DNA from: Mycocentrospora acerina
Taxonomy: Eukaryota > Ascomycota > Dothideomycetes > Pleosporales
Assembly (NCBI GenBank): GCA_022701365.1
Contig: JAKUHH010000321.1
Coordinates: 1-40,681, forward strand
DNA length: 40,681 nt
Reading direction: 5' to 3'
Shown here piece by piece: positions 12,953-23,100 of this stretch; positions within the stretch are counted from its first letter, which is position 1; every line of letters starts with the position of its first letter. A program made the position numbers and the translations under genes. The notes below the pieces were generated by a model. It was given only the letters and a program-made list of their open reading frames with translations, made no database searches and was not told the DNA's origin.

Positions 12953-13117
12953 CACTCATGAGATCGACAAGGCACTAAACTTGATTTGACTAGAGCCAAA
13001 GCACGGAAGATTTGTGTGAGTAGTTCGCACAAAAAGTGTTAAGAAGAAGAGTATCTGGCAGTTCTTCCACTCATCTTGTCGCTTATTCACTCTTATACGT
13101 ATCAACTCTGGAAAGCC

Positions 13118-14242
13118 ATGCAGCGAGCTATTATTTGCGAGGGACCAGGGAAGCTGCGGGTAGCCAGTAATGTTCCTTTGCCAGTCATTCAAGAGGGTTC
13201 TGGCAAAGTGCTCGTTAAGGTGCAAGCAGTCGCCATGAATCCAAGTGACGCGAAATTAGTTGATTTCGCAACTGCATCTGGCCATACGAGTGGTCACGAC
13301 TTCGCTGGTACGATTGTCAACTCCCCATCTGGCGATGTTGGCAAGACACTGCGCGTGGGAGATATCGTGTTCGGTGTTACTGATGTATATGGTGGTGCGT
13401 TTGCCGAGTACGCAGCAGTGCATGCTGACCTGCTGCTTCAAAAACCTGCAAGCATGTCAATTCAGAGTGCGGCAGCATTGGGGGTTGGCCTCGTGACGAC
13501 AGGCCTGGCTCTCTTTAGCGACGATTTTCTTGGGCTGAAATTTCCAGACCCTACAATTCAAGACGGCCAGCTCAATCTTCAGAATGAAGACATTGCGCCG
13601 ATAGCATGGGGAGGCGAGGACGATATGGAAGAGCTGGAGAGCGAGGGGCGGAAGCTGGTGCTGATCTATGGTGCGTCTACGGCTACGGGGACTATGGCGA
13701 CTCAATTGTTGCGACTCTGTGGTTACGATCCAATCTGTTTGTGCTCACCCAAAAATTTTGCTCTCCTTCATTCTCGAGGGGCTGCGAAGTGCTTCGACTA
13801 TCGATCAACAAATTTGGGCATGCAGATCAAACGATACACGGAAAACAGATTAGCTCTTGCTCTTGATTGCATTTCTTCCGCTAGTTCAATGCAACTCGTC
13901 TATGATGTTATGGGACGCTCTGGTGGCAAGTATGTTTCTTTGGAGCCCTTCTCCGCCAGGGTAGAGAAGACAAGACCAGAAATCAGTGCTCGTTTCTGCT
14001 ATGGTTTGACTGTGTTCGGCGAACCTATAGAGTTAGATGGTGTATACAAAAGAGAGGCGAAACCCGAAGATCGTAAATTATGCATCGCGTGGCTAAGTAT
14101 TGCAGAGGAACTGATACGTCAAGGGAAGATTGTCAGTCATCCGGTTGTCGTTGGAGGTTCTGGGTTCAGTGCCATCCTAAGCGGAGTTGACACTGTCAGA
14201 AAAGGGAAGATATCAGGCTACAAATTGGTTTATACTATATAA
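13118..14242 (+). CDS. Trans-acting enoylreductase (LovC-like, zinc-less MDR family)
   Basis: A single exon encodes 374 aa. I chose the ATG at 13118 because MQRAIICEGPGKLRV matches the family N terminus; the frame is open further upstream but without an ATG. Medium-chain dehydrogenase/reductase features are NPSDAK (41-46), GHDFAGTIV (59-67), GDIVFG (81-86) and the NADPH-binding GASTATG (185-191). No structural or catalytic zinc ligands are evident, as in quinone-reductase-like enoylreductases. Residues about 140-180 form an acidic linker before the Rossmann fold that seems longer than usual. Known LovC-type proteins dock onto HR-PKSs with inactive ER domains and reduce the alpha,beta-enoyl chain at chosen rounds. 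The divergent PKS here has just such a dead ER, so pairing is strongly implied. Shared promoter palindromes suggest co-regulation. Confidence 0.92.
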   Translation: MQRAIICEGPGKLRVASNVPLPVIQEGSGKVLVKVQAVAMNPSDAKLVDFATASGHTSGHDFAGTIVNSPSGDVGKTLRVGDIVFGVTDVYGGAFAEYAAVHADLLLQKPASMSIQSAAALGVGLVTTGLALFSDDFLGLKFPDPTIQDGQLNLQNEDIAPIAWGGEDDMEELESEGRKLVLIYGASTATGTMATQLLRLCGYDPICLCSPKNFALLHSRGAAKCFDYRSTNLGMQIKRYTENRLALALDCISSASSMQLVYDVMGRSGGKYVSLEPFSARVEKTRPEISARFCYGLTVFGEPIELDGVYKREAKPEDRKLCIAWLSIAEELIRQGKIVSHPVVVGGSGFSAILSGVDTVRKGKISGYKLVYTI

Positions 14243-15832
14243 GAAAAGTTCGCCTATGCGGCAATATTAAATGCGATCAAGTTAAAAGGTAAAACGGTGC
14301 GGAACTGAGTTTGTTGAATGATTGTGTTGATTTCGGTTACTGAGCTCAACTGAGGCACTGTCCCTGCTAAGTTGCTATGGAGAGTAGAAACAAAAATCAG
14401 GGCTAGGCCCTTTATTTGAAAATAGCCTCAAATATACCTCGCTTTATGGTTACGTAATTTTAAAATAGAACGTACTTCCGCAGAAATTGACGCAAAGAAA
14501 AAAGCGGAAGGGTGCCGGAAGGGAAGGCATTTTCCCGTCTCTAGATAACAATCACATGACAAATGATCATGGACCGTCTAATATTATTAGTTGAACTTTC
14601 TACATCTAAGGAGAGAATCTTATTTCCAATTGGCACCAGCCTAAATAAGCGTCTCCAGGTTTCAAACTTTGGTCTCGATGATTTTGGGTGGTGAGGCTTC
14701 AACTCTCGTCGTAGCAGGTAGATTCTAGAAATTTGATCTAAGCAAGATATTTTACAGTCCAACCTGATAATGCGAAGAAAAGGTGGAGAAAACAGATCCC
14801 TTGATTTTGTAATTTGCGAACGGTCGTTCTGTTCCGGGCGATACAACAACGCTTGCCAGAGTTTTCACCTTGAGCATTTTTGTGACACCGATTTATTCTG
14901 AGGAGAAATACTGTGGCACAAATACTTGATCGAGAGGAGTCGATATCGTCTGGTAATCCTGTGGTCCAATCTCCTATTAACAGATTAATAAAGGTCTGCG
15001 TATACTATTAGGTCATTTTTCTCCTTCTCACCGAATGAACGAGCGTTGTCCTCCTCTTAAAGCCGGTTACTTTTTCTAGGTATCGAGAGCCTCTAGTTTT
15101 TGTGAGCGTACGACTGCCTTAATGCCCTTTATGGAACTTGAGACGCGAGGCTAGCCGCTACGAGATTACAATCCCACTCTGTACAACTACAGCCGTTCTG
15201 GCATTGTGTTGTGTCCCGATCTGAGGTTTGGGAGGGGGCAAAAGAAGGGCAGTTGATAGTAGAGAATTATGAGAGCATACACAAATATCTACCCCAAAGA
15301 GAGAGGACGGCAGCATCGTCTAGTCCTTACATGCTGGTTTTCAACTTTTTTTTTCCTGTTTGGGGAGACACGTACTAGACTTTTTTTTGTCTTGTTATTA
15401 GGGGTAAAGATAATGGGGCTTAGTCCACTCTTAAGTTCTGTACTAAAGTAAAATATGTGGTATAAGATAACGATGTAGGTTTTTTGTCTAGTAGGTGAAA
15501 AAGAGATACTTTCCGAAGCTAAGTCTCTTAATTCCTAGGTAGGGATGATATAGTAGTGCTATATAGTTTTGAACTGATAAGTAATATTATAAGGGTTAAA
15601 AATGATAGGCAAGAAATTGAGAATGAAGCAGAATATTCCAACTTCGTACAGCATAACACATCATATTCACCCATTCATACATTACATTATTTTATACGAG
15701 CCCTCCACCATATGGACGCTATCGGATAGAGTCCTTTTTTTTGCAGAATTGTTAAAGGTTAAGAAATCGCTGTGATTATTTTTAAGTCATATTTTGGAAC
15801 TACAGTCCTGCCCTAATAGCACCTAAAGTATA
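14243..15832. other. Intergenic between trans-ER and P450 3' ends
   Basis: About 1.6 kb between two convergent genes. Short open frames such as 14541-14849 show no recognisable domain. No RNA gene, repeat or palindromic regulator site was seen, consistent with there being no promoter in a convergent spacer. Confidence 0.5.
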
Positions 15833-17554
15833 TCACCTTCTAGCAAGAGTTAAATTCACCAAGAGTGGTATCTTCTCCCAGGTGAAATACATTCCTTGTT
15901 CAGCGATCCAGTCTTGCTCTTTGTCGACGAGAGCAATGTCAAAATTCCACAGGAGTCGAGCCAGAATCAAGCGCATTTCCATCTCTGCAAGGCTATCTCA
16001 TGTAAGCCAGAATTAAACAAGTATCATGGGGTTGACATACGTTCTTCCTAGACAATCTCGAGGACCACAGCTGAAAGGCAGGCATGAATCCACTTCAGCT
16101 CTTTCAATATTTGCTAGGCTCGCATCATCGTTGTATGGACTCTCAGATGGCAGCCATCGTTCTGGAATAAACTCATCCGGTCTCGACCAATGCTCTGCGG
16201 AGTGATTCCCAGCCCATTGATAGACCGACACGGATGTGGCAGGGGGCACTATGTGTCCATCAATTGCTTTCGGTTGGTCTAATATCCTGCGGCAAAGTCC
16301 AAGAGGAGCTGGAGGGTAGAACCTCAAAGCCTCACTCAAACAGGCAGAGAGATAGGGTAGCATCTGCGTAGCAGACCGAAAATTCATCTCCTCAAGACCA
16401 TCAGTAGAGAAATTGGTGCGGACCTCATCCGTGATTTTTGCTAATTTATCAAGATTTCTGCCTAGAAGGTAGGTGATTCCAGATAAAAGTGTCGATGTTG
16501 TATCGCTACCAGCAATCGTGAGAACTTCCGCATTGGCTCGCAGCTCTCCTCTGTCCATCGCTGGATCACCTTTTCTTGTTTCACGCATCATAAAGGTGGT
16601 AAAATCAGGCTTGTCATCCTTCACACCCTCCTCGATCCTCTTATCCATCATGGAATAGATTTCCTCTTGTAGTATTTTTCTTTTCTCGCGTAGGTTTGCA
16701 GGAATGAGGTATGGGATTATTATTTGCATTCCTAAGCGCCGAAGTTGATTCATGAAAGTTGCTGCCTTAATGCTACTAATCACGAAACTTATGAAGGGAT
16801 GATACTCACCCTTTTCCAGATTGTGAAATGATTCGCCAAAGGTCAAATCGCCGATAATGTCGAAGGTGGCCCAATTAAACCTATAGTAACTCTCGTCAAT
16901 AATCTAATTAACCGAGTCGCAATGATAACCCTCGCAAGAAGCAGTTCTCGAGATCTATAGTAGTGGATCGGGCTTACCATTTGATCATATCTTGTGGAGA
17001 TTCTGCAGCTGCCACTTTAAGTCCTTCGATTAGCTGATCGATGTATTTCGAGATGAGAGGCTCTTGAGCTTGTAGCGCTTTTGCTGAGAACGCATGTTGC
17101 AATTGGCTTCTCATCCGAGAATGGTTGCGGTCATCGGCTAACACAATATGCGTTGATGTTCCTGGTCGCTGAGCTTGATATGAGAATGGGTCTTTTGGGT
17201 TTTGTTTCTGGCCTCGCTGATGTCCATAGATATCTCTCAAGGATTTTGCGGAAATGAAAGCCAATTCGTCAGGTGCAATTCTAACGACTGGCCCGTATTC
17301 ATCATGAAGCCTTTTGACAACTCGAGGAAGGTCACCTCGAACGTAGTACAACACATATGCTAATCTGCTTGCTGCAAAAGATTTGGGGCCTGGAAAAGTA
17401 GATAGTGGGTGGAACCAGATGTTGTAAATGAGATTTTGGATGATGTAGAGGACGAACTATAAATTCTGAGTAAAGAATCCCAGAGCTACTAACTTGCCAA
17501 ACTTACGATTATGAAAATCCATTGCAGAACAACGGCGATACCAAGCAAGGCCAT
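15833..17554 (-). CDS. Cytochrome P450 monooxygenase (fungal class E)
   Basis: Four exons, 17554-17507, 17456-16978, 16880-16041 and 15992-15833 (introns 50, 97 and 48 bp), encode 508 aa, the usual P450 size. The N terminus is a hydrophobic ER anchor (about residues 1-30) followed by the proline hinge HPLSTFPGP. The I-helix AGSDTT lies at 299-304, ExxR at 359-362, PERW at 415-418, and the haem loop FSCGPRDCLG with thiolate Cys452. The last exon (LAEMEMRLIL...) supplies the L-helix, so the gene looks intact. It resembles microsomal P450s of fungal secondary metabolism, such as the trichothecene oxygenase type, but the family number cannot be read from motifs. It probably hydroxylates or epoxidises the polyketide. 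Two AflR-like sites about 335-380 bp upstream tie it to the cluster. Confidence 0.92.
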
Positions 17555-17888
17555 AGCGATGTTACAAAAGAGATACAATCGAGTACAGAATCATATAGGC
17601 GCGTAAAAATGACGGTATTTTTGTGAATTCAATGTTCAAATAGTAGTTACAAGCCAGCATTTGTGAGCAAGAAAACAGTAGAATTATATCCTAAACTGTT
17701 ACTTTACGATACTGCTTGGAAACAAAATGCAAGGTAAAAGTGATTACTCATTTACAAGTGGATGTTCATTAGTTTAGGAGTACGAGAAACGGAAAAATAA
17801 GTGGCCGGTATCACTATTAATGCTTCCAAAAGCCATCGGCACCTTCTGCGAAATTCATGTATATATTTGTATTACATCACTTTCGTGT

Positions 17889-17899
17889 TCGGAGACCGA
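17889..17899 (+). promoter_or_regulatory. AflR-like site TCGG-N3-CCGA, P450 promoter site 1
   Basis: TCGG-AGA-CCGA is a full TCG-N5-CGA match, the classical AflR consensus, 335 bp upstream of the P450 start. Confidence 0.7.
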
Positions 17900-17920
17900 A
17901 TCGGTAGTATTGAAGGTGAT

Positions 17921-17931
17921 TCGGCCACCGG
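17921..17931 (+). promoter_or_regulatory. AflR-like site TCGG-N3-CCGG, P450 promoter site 2
   Basis: TCGG-CCA-CCGG lies 32 bp from site 1, about three helical turns, on the same strand. Confidence 0.65.
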
Positions 17932-18260
17932 TGACATACACAATGTTATTGGGGGATCGACAACCCAACCCCATCACCTGAGAGAATTTCATGAACAAAT
18001 GTCTTAATTGCAACTTTACTTATTATACACCAACTCGATTAGTATGATCTCCCACAATCATTGGTTTTGAAAAGTGATGCGTTCCGCCAAGGCTATCGCT
18101 ACTAATCCATTGATTAAATGCGCAAAATCCGTAGTGTTCAATTCAAGCTTTGAAGTGAAAATACCTCATTTTATTATTTCTGCGCTATCCCTCGTTTTGA
18201 ACCACACCGACTAGCCTCTATCAAAATGACCAATATCAAGCAACACATCATGTCGCCGAA

Positions 18261-18286
18261 GAGAATTTTTTCCAGAAAAAATTCTC
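18261..18286. repeat. Perfect 11-bp hairpin
   Basis: GAGAATTTTTT and AAAAAATTCTC are separated by CCAG. It has no nearby gene 3' end. It may be a piece of mobile DNA; function not inferred. Confidence 0.4.
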
Positions 18287-18534
18287 TTGAACATTGTGCA
18301 TCGATAACACGCCCAAATGGACGTGTTTAAAGCACCCACGGTCTCATCGAAACCTCATCCGCGCAATATTGAATATGCACACCTGAGCCCATCCAAATGA
18401 AGGCATTCCCAAGACCCTGAAAATTCCCAGAGCTATCAGGAGCAATGAGTCTAAGCGCGGACTCGGCCACTCCGAGGGCACAAGGTATCCAGATACACTT
18501 GTCAGCATCACGACCACATAAGCAACAGGCTGAT

Positions 18535-18960
18535 GGATCCTAAAGCATTATACAAGCTAGTTTCCAAGATTGAAAGAAGCATCCGGGTATTTTTAGAGCC
18601 AATTAAAGATTGATTTATCACACAGGAACGGTATGGAGAGAAAATTCTGCATATACTGCCGAAGGAAACTGCTAAAGAGCAATTTGAGGCCCTGAAATCT
18701 AAGTACGGGCGTATAGGATTAACGCATTTTGTCGCATACATTCAGGCTTTTACAACCTAGAATACCTCTGGAGGAGATGCCAAAATTGTTGTTACAGCAA
18801 ATAATGTCAGCACTATACAAGCGAAGATTAGGGGATATACCTCCTGGAGAGTAGCCCAAAAATACCTTGAAGATATCACTAACGAGAAACAATTGTTCAT
18901 AAAATCTATTTTAGTTCAGCTACATAGTGAGAGCACGACTATTGTTTTACTAGGCTTCTA
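18535..18960 (+). pseudogene. Degraded open frame of unknown (possibly retroelement) origin
   Basis: One plus-strand frame reads for about 140 codons with only two internal stops and protein-like composition: MDPKALYKLVSKIER near the start, then EKILHILPKETAKEQFEALKS, then TIQARIRGY. It ends at a stop near 18960. It looks like a decayed coding sequence, perhaps the capsid-type region of a retrotransposon, because the following kilobase ends in a retroelement-like terminus (19661-19787). I do not recognise the family, so the origin is inferred from position only. Confidence 0.3.
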
Positions 18961-19660
18961 GGGCTCTAGCATAGAGAGCTTAGCGTATAAGGACAAACAG
19001 CGCCTTATAGGCTAACATTTGCAAAGGCACTGTTGTATTTGACTAGTTAGTTTATATTGCAATACGCATGGCAGTAATAAGGTTATAGACACTAAGAATA
19101 CAATTCTCTTCACCTACAGGTGTTGTATAAAGGATACAGAAAAACTACTCTTTACGGCTACGATTTCTGCGTCCATATATACTACAGTTCATAATGGGTT
19201 TAGAGGTGGTTCAGAGGGGTTAAGGTGTATTACTGAATATAGGCTGAGTCAGACAAGGTTCGGATAGATGTCACAAAGGGCTCGTTACACCTGTAGAGGT
19301 ACGCAAACTTAATAGGGTGCGCTGTTCGCTTGCCTGGGACGTTCGCTTACCTGAAATATCAGCATCATTAAATTTTAAAGCGTAAATTAATACTTGAAGA
19401 TAAGTTGTTGAAGTAGCTAATGTAAATGGCCTTTACCTTAAACAGCGCAGCAATTATCGTTTCAAAATACTTAGGTGACTGTGTATTCAAGCAGGTATAA
19501 AGAGAATTTACTTCAATATTTGCTCAGCTAACCACAGGATTAATGTGAAAGCTGGTATATAATAATTAATAATATCCTTTTACGCACATATAAGGATTAT
19601 ACAAAAGTTACAAAAACACTACGTTACTATAGCTATTGTATTTATGTTGTATGCACTTAG

Positions 19661-19787
19661 GTTTAGAAGGGATTTAAGAGTGTATTAGAAGTACTCCCTA
19701 GATAGGTAGTAAAGAGGAAGACTGAGGACCTACTAGTCCTACCTAGAGTTAGACGTAATTTAGGAGGATGTCACAATGTGTCTGTTA
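19661..19787 (+). mobile_element. Retroelement relic, 3' terminus (plus copy)
   Basis: This stretch matches the reverse complement of 26701-26817. Shared blocks include TACCTAGAGTT and AGGATGTCACAAT. The frame over 19667-19768 reads KGFKSVLEVLPR (stop) then KTEDLLVLPRVRRN, which looks like the end of a polyprotein. A purine-rich AGGAGGA then precedes TGTCACAA, as a polypurine tract precedes the 3' LTR in LTR retrotransposons. The family is unassigned and RIP decay is likely. Confidence 0.4.
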
Positions 19788-19840
19788 CAGAGTCAAGCAT
19801 AGTTCAAATTAACGACACTTTGTATATATTGCAAATTAGT

Positions 19841-19888
19841 ACAAAAAAAGTGACTAAACAAAAAAAGTGACTAAACAAAAAAAGTGAC
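19841..19888 (+). repeat. 17-bp tandem repeat, 2.8 copies
   Basis: ACAAAAAAAGTGACTAA is repeated at 19841-19857, 19858-19874 and partly at 19875-19888, perfect apart from truncation. Such short tandem motifs often mark transposon ends as transposase-binding sites; no matching inverted partner was seen in the window. Confidence 0.6.
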
Positions 19889-19998
19889 AAAAATACTTAA
19901 GAGTTAAATAAATTAAAAGTTGTACGTAGCCACAAACATAGTCCCGTACTAGCGTACCAAAGATGTTTTATACAGCTTTGTAATTGCATCTTAGCTTG

Positions 19999-20009
19999 CC
20001 GGTGACCGG
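19999..20009. promoter_or_regulatory. CGG-N3-CCG palindrome, A-T-C promoter site 1
   Basis: CCGG-TGA-CCGG, 148 bp upstream of the preferred A-T-C start. It is only 110 bp beyond the transposon-like tandem repeat, so the promoter has been spared by the mobile DNA. Confidence 0.6.
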
Positions 20010-20012
20010 TTT

Positions 20013-20023
20013 TCGGTTCCCGG
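20013..20023 (+). promoter_or_regulatory. AflR-like site TCGG-N3-CCGG, A-T-C promoter site 2
   Basis: TCGG-TTC-CCGG also fits the longer AflR consensus TCGSWNNSCGR. It sits 3 bp from site 1. Confidence 0.65.
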
Positions 20024-20156
20024 ATACATCGTCGCTGGGCTGAGTCGAAGCGGTCTAGAAGAAGACCAAACCAAAAAAAGACATAACTTGGCCATGGTCG
20101 TTCTATTATGTCGGAAACAGCTGACAGAAAAATTGAGTAACAGACAAATTGACGAT

Positions 20157-23100
20157 ATGAGCGAAGCCACGGGGCCCCCAATAGTGTTTTCGAAAGACTC
20201 CCTCTGGGAGAAGTTTGCACGCGCATCTCTTCAGCATCCCAATAAGATTGCTCTCGTCTCTTTCGGCCAGCCAGCCAATCTATATCATCTCGCCAACGAG
20301 GATGAGGCTAGTGCTCTATCTGACGCGTCTAGCCGCCTTCGATGGAGCTATCAAACGTTACGAAAGGGTGTGGATCGCATCGCCACGCGGCTCGAGCAAG
20401 ATATGGGCGTGACGCCGGGAATGCCCATCTTCAGCTTCCTGCCCAACGTTGCGGAATGGCCACTATTATGCTGGGCGGCAAGTCGGCTAAACTGCGTATG
20501 GGTGCCACTCAATACGCGAAATCTAAGCAATCAAGACGAGGTGCAGGACATGATAGCGCAAACGATGGAGAACACGCAATCAAGGCGCGCTATAGTAGTG
20601 GTGGCTGGTGAGGCGGCAACCACCATGTTTGATAGACTGGATGTAATGACTGCCTGGCACCTGGACAAAATCATCGTCAACGTCTCGTCAACGACGGCGG
20701 CGATCCCACGTAGCTGGAAGCCATTCGCGGGCCTCATGGCTCCCATGCCCGGTAGCGATAAAATACACGCCGGCGCAACTCTACGCTCACACGACGATAG
20801 TATCTTCTTTACTAGCGGAACCAGCTCCCGGCCCAAAGGCTGCCGCTTCACATACCCAGACTTCTCGTGCAGCCTGGATCAGATGACAGCTATCGGAGAG
20901 ACGCTGGCGACGAATGTTGTCTGCTCAGCGGCTCCGGGCAACCACGCAATGGGACACTTGCGGCTGCTCATGGCGCTCTGCTACGGCTCCACACTGGTCT
21001 TTCCTGGGCCCGAATTCGACGGGCAGCTGATGTACGAGAGCATTGTGCAAGAAGCCTGCACGCATACGACCTTGGTCCCGGCCATGTTCCATGCACTGCA
21101 GGCGGTCCGAGCCGCTGCCAATCTGCCCCGGATGTCGTCGTTGCAGGCCGTAGGGATCGGGGGCGGGATGGTGTCCCCAGCTCTGGTCCCGGCCGCGGCA
21201 CAGGAGCTGAATGCAGAGCGAGTAGAGGTGCACTATGGAATGACGGAAGGCGTAGTGATAATACCAGGGTCTGCTTCGGCTTCGGCTTCGGTTTCGGCTC
21301 CCCAAGATGCTACCGGAAGCAACAGCGTATCAGTTGGCCGTCTAATACCAGGTGCCAAAGCTCGCATCTGCGCAATAGACGGCACCAGCAAGACCTTGCC
21401 ATTGGGCCAAGTGGGAGAGCTCCATTACAGTTCCCCGAGCTTGTGTCGAGGATATATCACGCCCAGCATTGGTCCTGACACCGAGGGCGCCGCAGACGAG
21501 AATGCTTTTTACATCGGGCCCGAAGGCGATCGCTGGCTGCAGACGGGTGACCTGGCGACTCTAAGTGCCGACGGTGACATCTGCATCGTTGGGCGCAGCA
21601 AGGAGATGATTATTCGCGGCGGCGAAAACATATCGCCGACGGCCGTGGAGATGGCCTGCGGAGCGGAGCCTCGTCTGGCCTCGACGACGGTACAGATTGT
21701 AGGTGCTCGGGACGAGTTGGCGGGCGAGGTTGTAGTCGCTGTGTACCAGCAGAAGCCTGGTGGGGGTGGAGGGGACAGCAGCCATGATGCGACTGCCCAG
21801 CTCATCCGGCACGCCATCATGTCCCGGATGGGTGCATTGTATGTGCCCGAGCAAATTCTCGCATTACATCACCTCGGGCTTGATGACTTCCCACGCACCA
21901 GCATGGGCAAGCTACGCAGGAACAAACTGGCGCAGTGCGTGCAGCGGCTGCGTGATGGGGAGACTCGGGCTGCAGCGACGGCCGAAGACCAGGGCAGCAG
22001 CAAGGGCGCCGAGGCCCTCCAGGCGCAGAGGATCCAGGCCATCTGGGTCCAAACCATCGGCTTCCAGATCCCCCTGGACGAGCCCTTTGACGTCTTCGTC
22101 GACAGCATAGTCCTCCTGAAAGTGCACAACAAGTGCAAACGAGCGCTCGTGGCTCCGACGTACTCGCTCAGCCTGCGCGACCTGATCGAGGCTGGCACCA
22201 TCGCGCGCCACATTCGCCAAGCATGGCGAGGCGCAGGCACCGCTACCGCCAAGAGCTCCGCGGCGGACGCTCGTGAGCCCAGTCACGTGGACGGCGCGGC
22301 AGACCTTGTCCTCGCTGCACACGACGTCATCAGCTGGGGCTGGGCGCCGGAGCAGTGCGTCGGGGACATCAAGGCGCTGCTCACCCCGCGCGGGCTGCGC
22401 TGGTCCGACGTGCGAGCCGTCTTCCCTGCGTACGACTTTGGCGGTCTGGTGCTGGAACATGGCACCTTTGACAGCTGGGACCAGGGCATTGTCTGGCTCA
22501 CCAAGTCCCGCCATCTGGCGCACGTGCAGCAGGCCGTCCAGGTCGCGCTCGCAAACAACCCCATGCTGACGTCGCTCGTGCTCATCCCGGCGGGGCCGCG
22601 AGACGCCCCCCACGCACGCACGCCCGAGGTGCTGCACGTGACCCTCCGTCCGGTGCCGGAGCTTTTTGCGTCCTGCGTGCAGGTGCACGACGAGGACGTC
22701 GCCGACTTGCCTGCGCTCCGGTCGCTGGCCGCGGCGCTGTACGCGCATCCCGCCCGGCGCCTTTTGCCGGGGCCCACGATACACGTGACGCTGGTGCGCG
22801 TCCAGGACAGCGGCCACATGGCCATGATAACGCGCACGCACCACGGGACGTCGGATGCGACCAGCACGCTGCTCTTCGCCGAGGATTTCGATCGAGCCCT
22901 CGGCGGTGAGTCTTTGCTTGTCCCACACGTCGACTATCGCATCTGGGCGGAGACCCACTTCCACCTGCGAGAGGCACACACTGGCCGCGCGGCCGCTCAG
23001 TGGTATGCAGAGAAATTGCGCGACGTGGCGGCGCATCAGTCTCGCGCGATATGGCCATCGCAATCCGAGCGGCGAAGTGGGCCCAGCAGCACCTCACATC

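Larger units (their letters stand above)
12634..13117. promoter_or_regulatory. Bidirectional promoter shared by PKS and trans-ER
   Basis: This 484-bp spacer between two divergent ATGs holds four CGG-N3-CCG palindromes (12762, 12832, 12931, 12942), two of them abutting. By base composition less than one would be expected. It contains no gene. Divergent arrangement of an HR-PKS and its partner enoylreductase would keep their expression matched. Confidence 0.75.
17555..18534. other. P450 upstream region
   Basis: AT-rich non-coding DNA. The part nearest the P450 holds two regulator palindromes (17889 and 17921). Beyond 18000 is anonymous sequence with a strong hairpin at 18261-18286, and a degraded open frame begins near 18535. 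No gene recognised. Confidence 0.45.

Noticed and set aside
13256..13866. Several frames overlapping the trans-ER gene
   Set aside because: Shadows of the MDR reading frame; no motifs of their own.
14541..14849. 102-codon minus frame between trans-ER and P450
   Set aside because: Composition resembles translated non-coding DNA; no motifs and no promoter palindromes.
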